Source of the DNA: Proteobacteria bacterium UBA4457
GTDB lineage: Bacteria > Pseudomonadota > Gammaproteobacteria > Ga0077536
Assembly: GCA_002390205.1 (NCBI GenBank)
Contig: DGOV01000079.1
Coordinates: 1 to 58,067 of the forward strand
DNA length: 58,067 nt
Direction: 5' to 3'
Shown here one piece after another: positions 8,975-17,098 of this stretch. The notes below the pieces were generated by a model that saw only the letters and a list, made by a program, of their open reading frames with translations, was not told the origin of the DNA and made no database searches. Both the position numbers and the translations under genes were made by a program. Within the stretch, counting starts at the first letter, position 1. Each line of letters opens with the position of its first letter.

Positions 8975-9294
8975 TTCAAACATCTCTCCAGCAACCCGAA
9001 AATTTGCTTTCCCGGCCGCTCTGTATAATATAGTTAATCTCAAAAAGAAGTCTTGGCTGTTACGATCAAGAGCATACAGGATCGCCGCACGTTCAGGCAA
9101 AACAAACTGCTTTCATATTTTAAGTATTGGCCCAATTCGTAAAAGGTTTACTTAAAAGTCGCGGACTTCCTAGAGTTAAATCCTTTCTTGGACGTCTAGT
9201 AGAAAATGTAACAAACCTGTGAAAATGTAACAAACCTGTAATGATTTCGTTACTATAATAGCGATTATTAATGACAACCTCATGTAATTAATTT
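8975..9294. other. Intergenic region between divergent leuS and phoB
   Basis: About 320 bases with no supported gene. The leuS reading frame is open leftward from 9100 but lacks family similarity there. The right half holds the tandem 19-bp repeat and the TATAAT that form the predicted phoB promoter. The leuS promoter must also lie here, but I see no convincing hexamer pair for it. Confidence 0.6.
9202..9259 (+). promoter_or_regulatory. phoB promoter with Pho-box-like tandem repeat
   Basis: GAAAATGTAACAAACCTGT occurs twice in perfect tandem (9202-9220 and 9221-9239). Within each unit, TGT elements are 11 bases apart, the spacing of Pho-box half-sites. The last element reads CTGTAAT (9236-9242), one base off the consensus CTGTCAT, and a perfect TATAAT follows at 9254-9259, 11 bases later. 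This is the layout of PhoB-activated promoters, which use a Pho box in place of a -35 element. Autoregulation of phoBR is the inference. Confidence 0.6.
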
Positions 9295-9990
9295 ATGACA
9301 GCAAAAATACTAATAGTAGAAGATGAAGCCGCGATTCGACAAATGTTGTCTATGGTGCTCACTAGAGAAGGCTATAGCAGCTTAGAGGCTCCTAACGTGG
9401 GCGCAGCATTTGAAGTGCTAGAAAATCTTACCCCAGACTTAATTCTTCTAGACTGGATGATGCCTGGCCTAAGCGGCTTAGAGTTCACCCGTAGATTGAA
9501 GAAAATTCCAAACACCAGACAAATACCAATTATTCTTTTAACTGCAAAAAGCGAAGAAGCGAACAAAGTTACTGCACTTGATGCGGGCGCAGATGACTAC
9601 ATAACCAAGCCATTCTCTTCGCCTGAGCTAATTGCTAGAATACGAGCTCTTCTTCGGCGCTCGGACTCAGATTCTGGGGCATCGGATACCTTAAAAACAG
9701 CAACGCTTCGTTTAGAATTGAAATCTCGCAGGGGCTTTTGTGGTGATGAGCAATTAACACTTAGCCCTCTCGAATTCAAATTACTACATTTCTTTATGGG
9801 TCACCCTGGTCGAGTATATTCGCGAAATCAGTTGCTCGATCAAGTCTGGGGAACCAATACTTTCATCGAAGATCGTACCGTAGACGTTCACATACGAAGG
9901 CTTCGAAAAATTCTTGAGCCGTATAAGTCAGACAACCTGATTCAAACCGTCAGGGGTTCTGGATACTTGTTTAGCGAAACATTGGGCTGA
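9295..9990 (+). CDS. phoB: Phosphate regulon response regulator PhoB
   Basis: A 231-residue OmpR-class response regulator that activates phosphate-starvation genes. The receiver domain (about residues 1-120) has the acidic pair E9-D10, the phosphoacceptor D53 in LILLDWMMPG, and a lysine in DDYITKPFS. The winged-helix DNA-binding domain (about 130-228) has LSPLEFKLLHFFMGHPGRVYSRNQLLDQVWG and RTVDVHIRRLRKILEP, both characteristic of PhoB. It is followed 57 bases later by phoR and converges on phoU-pstBAC. Pho-box-like repeats precede it. Confidence 0.95.
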   Translation: MTAKILIVEDEAAIRQMLSMVLTREGYSSLEAPNVGAAFEVLENLTPDLILLDWMMPGLSGLEFTRRLKKIPNTRQIPIILLTAKSEEANKVTALDAGADDYITKPFSSPELIARIRALLRRSDSDSGASDTLKTATLRLELKSRRGFCGDEQLTLSPLEFKLLHFFMGHPGRVYSRNQLLDQVWGTNTFIEDRTVDVHIRRLRKILEPYKSDNLIQTVRGSGYLFSETLG

Positions 9991-10047
9991 CGGGGAGCTA
10001 AAAACAAGCGATACTCTCTAGCTGCTCCATCATATACGGATAATTAA

Positions 10048-11349
10048 ATGAAACTAGGAGACTTCTGGCGCTTAATAAGTTTCCTGCTCATTGGACTGAT
10101 ATGCGGGCTGTTATTAGACTTCTTAACGACCAGCTTAATATTAGCGCTCCTCCTCTATATCGCGAGAATCCACTTTGATCTGCACCTTCTCTCTAAATGG
10201 ATCGGTGGGCGAAGTGGCTCGGAACTATCTGGTAGATCTGGGATCTTTGAAGACTTATCCTACTCTCTAAACCAGCTTTTTCTTAGCCATCAAAGACGTC
10301 GGAAAAAGCTCTCCGGAGTCTTAAGGCAATTTGAAGCAGCGACCAGCGCATGGCCGGATGCAATAGTGATACTAAACTTTTCAGACGAAGTTGAGTGGGC
10401 TAACCCTGCAGCGAAAAAATACCTAGATGTTCGTTGGCCTGAAGATAAAAAACAACGGATAACAAACTTAGTCAGACTCCCGTTAGTCAGAGCTTTCATC
10501 GAAGAAAACCAGACAGATGAAGAAACACTAGATATAGCGAGCCCCACCAAATCAAATGCCTATTTATCGCTTCTGCTAGGCCCTTTTGACGATACTCATC
10601 GAGTATTACTAGCGAGAGATACCACACTTATTCGCCAAGCGAACCAAGCGCGTAGCGATTTCGTGGCAAATGTATCTCATGAACTCAAAACGCCACTGAC
10701 TGTGCTTAAAGGATATGCCGAAATGCTAGCCGAACAACATGACAAAGCCCCAACGGAATGGCTCCCTGCTTTGGAACATATGAAAGTTCATGCCAACCAG
10801 ATGTCAGAACTAGTCAACTCACTTTTAGAGCTCTCTCGACTCGATGCAGGTCGGCCTTTGTCCCAAATCGAGAAAGTGGACGGTGAAAAAATCATCACTG
10901 CTGCCTGCTCATCAGGGCAGGCGCTAGTAGCAAACAAAAACCTAAGCCTTCAAATCCAAATTGACCAAAACACAACAATTTTAGGAAGTAAACAAGAGCT
11001 ATATAGCGCTTTTTCGAACCTTATATTTAATGCCATCCACTATACCCCTGATGGCGGTACAGTTGTCATTCGCTGGGGCAAGAAAGCCAAGTGCATCTCA
11101 TTTGAAGTGGAAGATAATGGAATTGGGATCTCTCCAGAGCACCTAAATAGAGTCACCGAGCGATTTTATAGGATCGATGGGTCACGTTCTCGACTCTCGG
11201 ATGGCGCGGGAAACGGGCTAGGACTCGCCATAGTGAAACATATTGTCAGACGGCATGACGCGTCCTTACGGATCGTCAGCAAAGTGGGGGTTGGTAGCTG
11301 CTTCAGTATTGACTTCCCATTGGAAGAAGCCCTTCAAGAAAGAGAGTGA
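10048..11349 (+). CDS. phoR: Phosphate regulon sensor histidine kinase PhoR
   Basis: A 433-residue inner-membrane kinase for PhoB. Residues about 8-43 form hydrophobic membrane helices, with almost no periplasmic loop, as in PhoR. A PAS-like region follows (about 95-190, ILNFSDEVEWANPAA). The HisKA domain has DFVANVSHELKTPLT, with phosphorylated His211. The ATPase domain shows the N box NLIFNAIHYTPDGG, G1 DNGIGISPEHL and G2 GAGNGLGLAIVKHIV. The lack of an external sensor domain fits signalling through the PstABC-PhoU complex encoded convergently nearby. Confidence 0.95.
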   Translation: MKLGDFWRLISFLLIGLICGLLLDFLTTSLILALLLYIARIHFDLHLLSKWIGGRSGSELSGRSGIFEDLSYSLNQLFLSHQRRRKKLSGVLRQFEAATSAWPDAIVILNFSDEVEWANPAAKKYLDVRWPEDKKQRITNLVRLPLVRAFIEENQTDEETLDIASPTKSNAYLSLLLGPFDDTHRVLLARDTTLIRQANQARSDFVANVSHELKTPLTVLKGYAEMLAEQHDKAPTEWLPALEHMKVHANQMSELVNSLLELSRLDAGRPLSQIEKVDGEKIITAACSSGQALVANKNLSLQIQIDQNTTILGSKQELYSAFSNLIFNAIHYTPDGGTVVIRWGKKAKCISFEVEDNGIGISPEHLNRVTERFYRIDGSRSRLSDGAGNGLGLAIVKHIVRRHDASLRIVSKVGVGSCFSIDFPLEEALQERE

Positions 11350-11358
11350 TTGAATCGA

Positions 11359-12078
11359 CTAGTTTCCTTGCTCTAACTCTTTTTGAATCTGTTCCAAAGA
11401 TACATGACGCACGTTCCTACCTTCCACTAAATAAATTACATTCTCAGCAACATTTTTCGCGTGATCCCCGACGCGCTCGAGTGCCCTAACCGCAAGAATC
11501 ACATCTAGAACCGGAGAAATTTTTCTCGGATCTTCCATCATGTAAGTCATTAATTCACGCAAGATGGCGCCAGTTTCTATATCGATCTCTCTGTCGGCCA
11601 TAGCAACTTGCAATGCCGCACCAGAATCCATACGAGAAAAAGTATCTAAAGAGTTCCTGACCATTAGAGCGACATGTTTTCCTAGAGTAGAAGCCGAATG
11701 GTAGTATGAATTGCCGGATAAGACTGTTGGTTCGTGGGTAATCAGTCGAGCAATTTTTTCAATCTCATCGCCCATCCGCTCTAAATCAGTGATTGTCTTA
11801 CTCACAGCTAAGACTAGCCTCAAATCCATAGCAGCAGGCTGTCTCCTTACCAAGACATCGCTGCAATCTTGGTCAATCTCAACTTCGAGGGCATTAATCA
11901 GGTGATCGCTGACAGCTACATACTCTGCGCCTTCTAATTCACCTTTGGAAAAGAAAGACAGCACTTTCTCCAAGTGCTGCTCGACCAGTCCTCCCATGGA
12001 CAGGACTTTCGAGCGTATATCTTGGAGCTCATTGTCAAATTGTTGAGATATATGATTAGGCAGCCTACTAGTACTCAT
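11359..12078 (-). CDS. phoU: Phosphate transport regulator PhoU
   Basis: A 239-residue all-helical protein that links the Pst transporter to PhoR and represses the regulon when phosphate is plentiful. Two PhoU repeats are visible: the first with FDNELQDIRSKVLSMGGLVEQHL and DLRLVLAVSKTITDLERMGDEIEKIA, the second with DREIDIETGAILRELMTYMMEDPRKISPVLDVILAVRALERVGDHAKNVAENVIYLV. The ERxGD metal-binding motif is present in each repeat. It is the last gene of pstC-pstA-pstB-phoU and converges on phoR with a nine-base gap. Confidence 0.97.
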   Translation of the reverse strand: MSTSRLPNHISQQFDNELQDIRSKVLSMGGLVEQHLEKVLSFFSKGELEGAEYVAVSDHLINALEVEIDQDCSDVLVRRQPAAMDLRLVLAVSKTITDLERMGDEIEKIARLITHEPTVLSGNSYYHSASTLGKHVALMVRNSLDTFSRMDSGAALQVAMADREIDIETGAILRELMTYMMEDPRKISPVLDVILAVRALERVGDHAKNVAENVIYLVEGRNVRHVSLEQIQKELEQGN

Positions 12079-12139
12079 ATTATCGCTCCAAGATCGATTG
12101 AAATGACTATACCCAAAACAAAGCGGTCATGCGAATAAT

Positions 12140-12979
12140 TCATCCGTACCGGCCTGTGATGTAATCTTCGGTTTTTTTCTCCGCTGGCCTCGTAAAAATA
12201 GTTGTTGTGTCTCCAAACTCAATAAGGTCGCCAAGATACATGAAAGCAGTGTAATCAGAAACTCTAGCGGCTTGTTGCATATTGTGAGTGACGATTACAA
12301 TCGTGTAATCGTTCTTTAGCTCATAAATTAATTCTTCGATTTTCAAGGTCGAAATAGGGTCCAGCGCGGACGCCGGCTCATCTAGTAACAAAACTTCTGG
12401 CTCAATCGCTATCGCACGGGCAATTACGAGACGTTGTTGTTGTCCACCCGAGAGCCCCAATGCCGACTCAGTCAACCTGTCCTTAACCTCTTCCCATAAG
12501 GCGGCTGAACGTAATGCTCTCTCCACCGCCTCGTCCAGTATCTTCCTTCCTTTAATACCTTGAATGCGGAGGCCGTAAGCAACATTATCATAAATCGACT
12601 TAGGAAAAGGATTAGGCTTTTGGAAAACCATCCCTACCCTTTGCCTCAGTAACGCGACATTTACGTCCTTAGCGTATATATCTTGTTCCTTAAGGTGCAC
12701 TTTCCCGGTTATTCGCACAGAACTTATCAAATCATTCATTCGATTGAAGCACCTTAAAAGAGTAGATTTCCCGCATCCAGAAGGGCCTATAAACGCCGTC
12801 ACCTTCTTCTCCGCAACAGACATTTTAATATTGTTTAATGCCTGTGAACCTCCATAAAACAAGTCCAAGCCGTCCACATGCAAGCATGTCTGGGGCTTAA
12901 TCGTAGGGCTTGCGCGATCTACATCTATCTTTATCGAATCTAATGCGCTTGTTGGTTTAGCTTGATTATTTGTAACCAT
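12140..12979 (-). CDS. pstB: Phosphate ABC transporter ATP-binding protein PstB
   Basis: A 279-residue ATPase that powers phosphate import. Walker A GPSGCGKS is at residues 65-72, the Q-loop in GMVFQKPNPFPKSIYDNVAYG, the ABC signature LSGGQ at 176-180, Walker B VLLLDEP at 196-202, and the switch histidine in VIVTHNMQQAARVSD. QKPNPFPKSI(Y/F)DNV is particular to PstB. The N-terminus has about 30 extra residues before the ABC core, as in several pseudomonads. It is eight bases after pstA. Confidence 0.97.
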   Translation of the reverse strand: MVTNNQAKPTSALDSIKIDVDRASPTIKPQTCLHVDGLDLFYGGSQALNNIKMSVAEKKVTAFIGPSGCGKSTLLRCFNRMNDLISSVRITGKVHLKEQDIYAKDVNVALLRQRVGMVFQKPNPFPKSIYDNVAYGLRIQGIKGRKILDEAVERALRSAALWEEVKDRLTESALGLSGGQQQRLVIARAIAIEPEVLLLDEPASALDPISTLKIEELIYELKNDYTIVIVTHNMQQAARVSDYTAFMYLGDLIEFGDTTTIFTRPAEKKTEDYITGRYG

Positions 12980-12987
12980 ATTAATCC

Positions 12988-14661
12988 TTATGATTCAGCA
13001 CTATCATATTTTTCACGGAGCCTGTTTCGTACAATTATTGCTGTTAAGTTTAATGCAATAATTATTACCACTAATAAAAGCGAGGTTGCATATACTAGCG
13101 GCCTGGCAGCCTCAACATTTGGACTCTGAAATCCGACATCATATATATGAAATCCTAAATGCATGAATTTTTGGTCTAAATGCAAGTAGGGGAAATTGGT
13201 ATCCAGCGGAAGAGCAGGGGCCATCTTCACGACTCCAACCATCATCAAAGGCGCCACTTCCCCTGCCGCTCTTGCGACTGCGAGAATCAACCCTGTAATC
13301 ATCGCAGGTGTCGCCATAGGGAGAACTGTCCTCCAAAGAGTCTCAGCTTTTGTAGCACCTAAGGCTAAGCTTCCCTCGCGAATGTTTCTTGGAATCCTCG
13401 ACAACCCTTCTTCCGTAGCAACTATAACTACCGGTACAGTGAGCAATGCAAGTGTCAGAGACGACCATAGTAAACCTGGAGTGCCGAAAGTAGGTGCAGG
13501 CAGTAAAGCGGGGAATAGTAGCTTATCTATGGACCCACCCACTATATACACAAAAAAACCTAAACCAAAAACACCGTAAACAATTGACGGGACCCCTGCC
13601 AAATTGTTCACGGCAATACGAATAATCTGTGTCCACCGACCTTGGTGAGCATACTCATGCAAATAAATTGCAGCTATAACACCAAACGGGGTCACAATTA
13701 CCGACATCAGCATCACCATCATCACTGTTCCGAAGATTGCGGGAAACACTCCTCCTTCCGTATTTGCCTCCCGAGGGTCATCGAAAACAAATTCCCCAAC
13801 CTTCATGAAATAATGTCCCAACTTCTCAAGCACACTCATACGGTTCGGTTGAAAGACATTAATGAGGGTGCTAAATGGCAGTTTTAACGTTTGTCCAGCC
13901 GCAGTAGACACGACCAGTGTGTCTCGAGACATTTCGGAATACAATTCTGCCAATTCGAGGTTAAGGGCTTGATAGCGTTCGTCCCATGTTAGACGTTCCT
14001 GCGTAATTTCAGAGTATCGAGAGTCATTCAGACCCACTTGCGCTAAATCAAGTTTCTTGCTCCTTAGCCTCAATCGTTCAATATTATGATTCACTTTCCC
14101 CATTTCTTTTTTCTGGAGATGATTAATCCTATCCTTCAACTCGTTTTTCCTATCCAATCGAAGTTCTATCTCAGGCCAGAGTTGATCTCCTAAGTTAAGC
14201 TTTTGGCCCTCCTGCTCTAGATCTTTAGCAAATCCATAGAAATTCCCCCATTCCTCTCGTTCGGCAGTAAAAGCGGCTAACGGGTACTCAAGACTGGTAA
14301 ATTGCGTCGTTGCATACCAATGAAAATCAAACCCAACAACGTCTCGATTCCCTGTTTTTAGTAAAATTCGATCGACTGAAATTTGCCCCTCTGGAACAAA
14401 AGTCCCCAACGCACGAACCTGTTCAGAGGCCACCGTCTCTCTATCTACTATCTCCCCTAACTCGTAGCGCACCTCAGAGTTAGCGCTTTTCATCTCTAAC
14501 ATCACGCTATTTTTTGGCCAAAAATGTCCCAATCCCTCAAACATAATCAAGCCAAGAAGCCCAAAGACCATAATAAGACAGAAGCTAACCGTTGCGGCTG
14601 TCATCCAAATTCCTGGGGCACCACTGTTTAGCCAAAGCTTTATAGATGAATTTTTCTTCAT
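12988..14661 (-). CDS. pstA: Phosphate ABC transporter permease PstA, long form
   Basis: A 557-residue inner-membrane permease. The C-terminal 250 residues are the conserved transporter core with about five helices and the EAA-type loop REGSLALGATKAETLWRTVLPMATP. The first helix (about 17-42) is followed by a predicted extracytoplasmic region of about 250 residues, far longer than in E. coli PstA (about 296 residues in all). Residues about 165-245 are rich in charged heptad-like helices and look like a coiled coil. Long PstA forms occur in Pseudomonas. It pairs with the equally enlarged PstC 15 bases upstream. Confidence 0.94.
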   Translation of the reverse strand: MKKNSSIKLWLNSGAPGIWMTAATVSFCLIMVFGLLGLIMFEGLGHFWPKNSVMLEMKSANSEVRYELGEIVDRETVASEQVRALGTFVPEGQISVDRILLKTGNRDVVGFDFHWYATTQFTSLEYPLAAFTAEREEWGNFYGFAKDLEQEGQKLNLGDQLWPEIELRLDRKNELKDRINHLQKKEMGKVNHNIERLRLRSKKLDLAQVGLNDSRYSEITQERLTWDERYQALNLELAELYSEMSRDTLVVSTAAGQTLKLPFSTLINVFQPNRMSVLEKLGHYFMKVGEFVFDDPREANTEGGVFPAIFGTVMMVMLMSVIVTPFGVIAAIYLHEYAHQGRWTQIIRIAVNNLAGVPSIVYGVFGLGFFVYIVGGSIDKLLFPALLPAPTFGTPGLLWSSLTLALLTVPVVIVATEEGLSRIPRNIREGSLALGATKAETLWRTVLPMATPAMITGLILAVARAAGEVAPLMMVGVVKMAPALPLDTNFPYLHLDQKFMHLGFHIYDVGFQSPNVEAARPLVYATSLLLVVIIIALNLTAIIVRNRLREKYDSAES

Positions 14662-14676
14662 TTTTCCTGCACTTAG

Positions 14677-16926
14677 TTATAGGCTCGAATACTTCTGTCT
14701 TAGTCTCTGGCGCACTACTTCAGCAACTGTATTAACCATAAAGGTCACCAAAAACAAAACAAGCGCTGCGAGAAAAAGAATTCGGTAGTGAGTACTTTCC
14801 ACCTCTGCTTCAGGCATTTCAACTGCAATATTTGCCGACAAGGCTCTAAATCCTTCAAAAATATTGAGATCCATGATCGGTGTATTACCAGTAGCCATCA
14901 ACACGATCATTGTTTCGCCAACTGCTCTACCCATACCTATCATTATGGCGGAAAAAATACCTGGACTCGCCGTCAACAGGATCACTTTTAGGGCCGTTTG
15001 CCATCGCGTTGCCCCTAGCGCCAAAGACCCTTGCGTCAGAGAGTGAGGAACACCAAAAACAGCATCCTCGCTTATAGAAAATATTGTCGGAATCACTGCA
15101 AAACCAATCGCTATCCCGACCACAAGAGAATTACGTTGGTCATAAGTAATACCCCAAGCTGTCGCCATCCAATGCGTTAAGCTACCGTCAAAAAAGTAGA
15201 TCTGGATAAACTCTCCAAGGATAAAGCTCAAATAAGCACCAATGAAGAGAATAGGTATCAAAAATAGTCCCTCCCACCCATCCATGTCTATAATTTTCCA
15301 TCTTGAAGGGAGCCAAGCCCAGGTAAAAGCAGCCAGCAATACCATCATGGGCATAATCAGTAGAGCCATTGTAAAACCTGGCAAATAACGCTCAATTAAT
15401 GGGGCCAGCCAAAGTCCAGCTAAAAACCCTAAAATAACAGTAGGTAATGCAGCCATGATCTCTATCGAAGGTTTAACAATCTTGCGCATTCCGGCTGACA
15501 TGAAGTATGCCGTGTAAATAGCACCTAATACCGCCAGCGGGATAGCAAATAACATGGAATAGAAGGTAGCCTTTAACGTACCGTAAGCTAGGGGAGTTAG
15601 GCTAAACTTAGGTTCAAAATCATTATTAGAAGCTGAAGATTGCCAGACATATAGAGGTTTATCGCGACTTTCGTACCATACTTCCTGCCACAAAGCCGAA
15701 AATGAAACTTCAGGGTGCTCGTTATGTACTTCAACCATCCCAATACTGCCATTTTCAGCTCGAAAAGTAATCGCATCGGCTCTAGGAGAAAACTGAATCC
15801 CCTCAGATAGTGCCTGAGTTCCCAAAGTACCTGAAAAAACACGTCGTTCTGCCGTCGCATGATAGAGAGAGAAGTTCCCTTTCCGATCAATCGCGCCAAA
15901 GGCTTTGCGGTCGTACTCAGCTGCAATATCTGCAACCCCACTATTCATTGGGATAAAAGAACGAATTTTTCGCAAACTTGCAATATCCCCAGGGCCACGT
16001 ACAGGAAACCAGTGAGATAAATTTCCTTGACTATCTCCGACTATAACTGACAAGCCCCCGCTCAAATACTTTAGTGCTGTAGGTCTGACAGAACCCTCAA
16101 CAACTTTAACGCGATCAATCAATCGAGGAGATGTTTTATTGGTGATATCGTAAAGCTCGAGCGTTCCGTCACGGGACAGGAGATACGCCTCTCTCTGATC
16201 GACATTCATGGCTAAATGACTGATTTGGTTGCCCTCTAAGCTCAGCGTGGAGCGCTCTATGACCCATTCGCCTGTGTCATCCAAAAATGAAGACTCTTTA
16301 ACTGCACTAACAAGATTAACGCTTCCGTCTTCCGAGACGCCCAGAACAGTGACCCCATCTTCAGTCGACTGACCAGTTATTAAGCGAATGGCCACACCTT
16401 TCTCATCTAAAACGAGCTCTTGGCCTTCTAAAGGTCTTGTTAACGATGGACTCACGAGCCTCTTATCATTCGGATACGAAATCGTGTAATTAGCCTTAAA
16501 GACGTCGGCACGGCCATCATCGGAGCCTGTAATTATGACGTTACTGGTCAGAGCTCCTACTGCGAAAGAAGACATTTTCGTCCCTGACAGGAAATTCAGA
16601 GAGCTAGATTCTATAATTCTCCCGCTATCTGTAGAAAAAAACTGATAACTACCTCCGCCGGATATCTGCAAACCTACCTCTTTATATTCATCCAGAGAAA
16701 CGTAAAGCGGAGCCTCTTTATAATCAACATCAAATTGGGTAACTGCCCCCACTTTCGCCGCTTGAAATAACGGCGCAACAGAGTAGAAAAGAAAAAGAAA
16801 GATAAGCGCGATAGCCACAATCACAATCACTCCGCCTACACTCATTACCCACGCGAATACGCGATCTTTTACTAGACGGCGCCGTTCATGAGCACGGTTC
16901 TTTCCTGAGGACGTTATCGAAGACAT
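14677..16926 (-). CDS. pstC: Phosphate ABC transporter permease PstC, long form with propeller-like domain
   Basis: A 749-residue permease, more than twice the E. coli length (about 319). Helix 1 spans about 25-50. Residues about 80-405 form a predicted extracytoplasmic domain with seven recurring short blocks of the kind xDGxxxLY, including SDDGRADVF, SEDGSVNLV, SRDGTLELY, DSQGNLSHW and DRKGNFSLY, suggesting a seven-bladed beta-propeller. The conserved linker YVWQSSASNNDFEPKFSL and the permease core follow, with the EAA-type loop LTQGSLALGATRWQTALKVIL. It is the first gene of pstCAB-phoU and follows a triple Pho box. No pstS is next to it. Confidence 0.94.
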   Translation of the reverse strand: MSSITSSGKNRAHERRRLVKDRVFAWVMSVGGVIVIVAIALIFLFLFYSVAPLFQAAKVGAVTQFDVDYKEAPLYVSLDEYKEVGLQISGGGSYQFFSTDSGRIIESSSLNFLSGTKMSSFAVGALTSNVIITGSDDGRADVFKANYTISYPNDKRLVSPSLTRPLEGQELVLDEKGVAIRLITGQSTEDGVTVLGVSEDGSVNLVSAVKESSFLDDTGEWVIERSTLSLEGNQISHLAMNVDQREAYLLSRDGTLELYDITNKTSPRLIDRVKVVEGSVRPTALKYLSGGLSVIVGDSQGNLSHWFPVRGPGDIASLRKIRSFIPMNSGVADIAAEYDRKAFGAIDRKGNFSLYHATAERRVFSGTLGTQALSEGIQFSPRADAITFRAENGSIGMVEVHNEHPEVSFSALWQEVWYESRDKPLYVWQSSASNNDFEPKFSLTPLAYGTLKATFYSMLFAIPLAVLGAIYTAYFMSAGMRKIVKPSIEIMAALPTVILGFLAGLWLAPLIERYLPGFTMALLIMPMMVLLAAFTWAWLPSRWKIIDMDGWEGLFLIPILFIGAYLSFILGEFIQIYFFDGSLTHWMATAWGITYDQRNSLVVGIAIGFAVIPTIFSISEDAVFGVPHSLTQGSLALGATRWQTALKVILLTASPGIFSAIMIGMGRAVGETMIVLMATGNTPIMDLNIFEGFRALSANIAVEMPEAEVESTHYRILFLAALVLFLVTFMVNTVAEVVRQRLRQKYSSL

Positions 16927-17056
16927 GATTACTAAATTGATCTCACTGGCGCTAAGGCTGTTGGTTAACTATATGTGGAAAAAGAATATACCCTGACTAA
17001 AGAAACAACATTTTTAATAAGTAGCTAAAGACTTAATACCTAAGCTAAAAAATTTT

Positions 17057-17085
17057 ATGACAGTTATATGACAGTTGTATGACAA
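17057..17085 (-). promoter_or_regulatory. Triple Pho box upstream of pstC
   Basis: On the minus strand, three 7-base units TTGTCAT, CTGTCAT and CTGTCAT (plus-strand 17079-17085, 17068-17074 and 17057-17063) are spaced exactly 11 bases apart by AT-rich 4-base linkers. This matches the PhoB consensus, two CTGTCAT units separated by 4 bases, extended by a third unit. It lies about 130-160 bases before the pstC start. A TAAAAT at 17052-17057 may serve as the -10 element. PhoB activation of pstCAB-phoU under phosphate limitation is the expected role. Confidence 0.88.
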
Positions 17086-17098
17086 CGGAAGCCAGAGT

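Noticed and set aside
8975..9100. Open frame extending leuS by 42 codons upstream
   Set aside because: The extra residues do not resemble leucyl-tRNA synthetases, and the ATG at 8974 has a ribosome site and the family start.
13139..13887. Several reading frames opposite pstA and pstC
   Set aside because: Low-complexity shadows of the permease genes, with no recognisable protein features.
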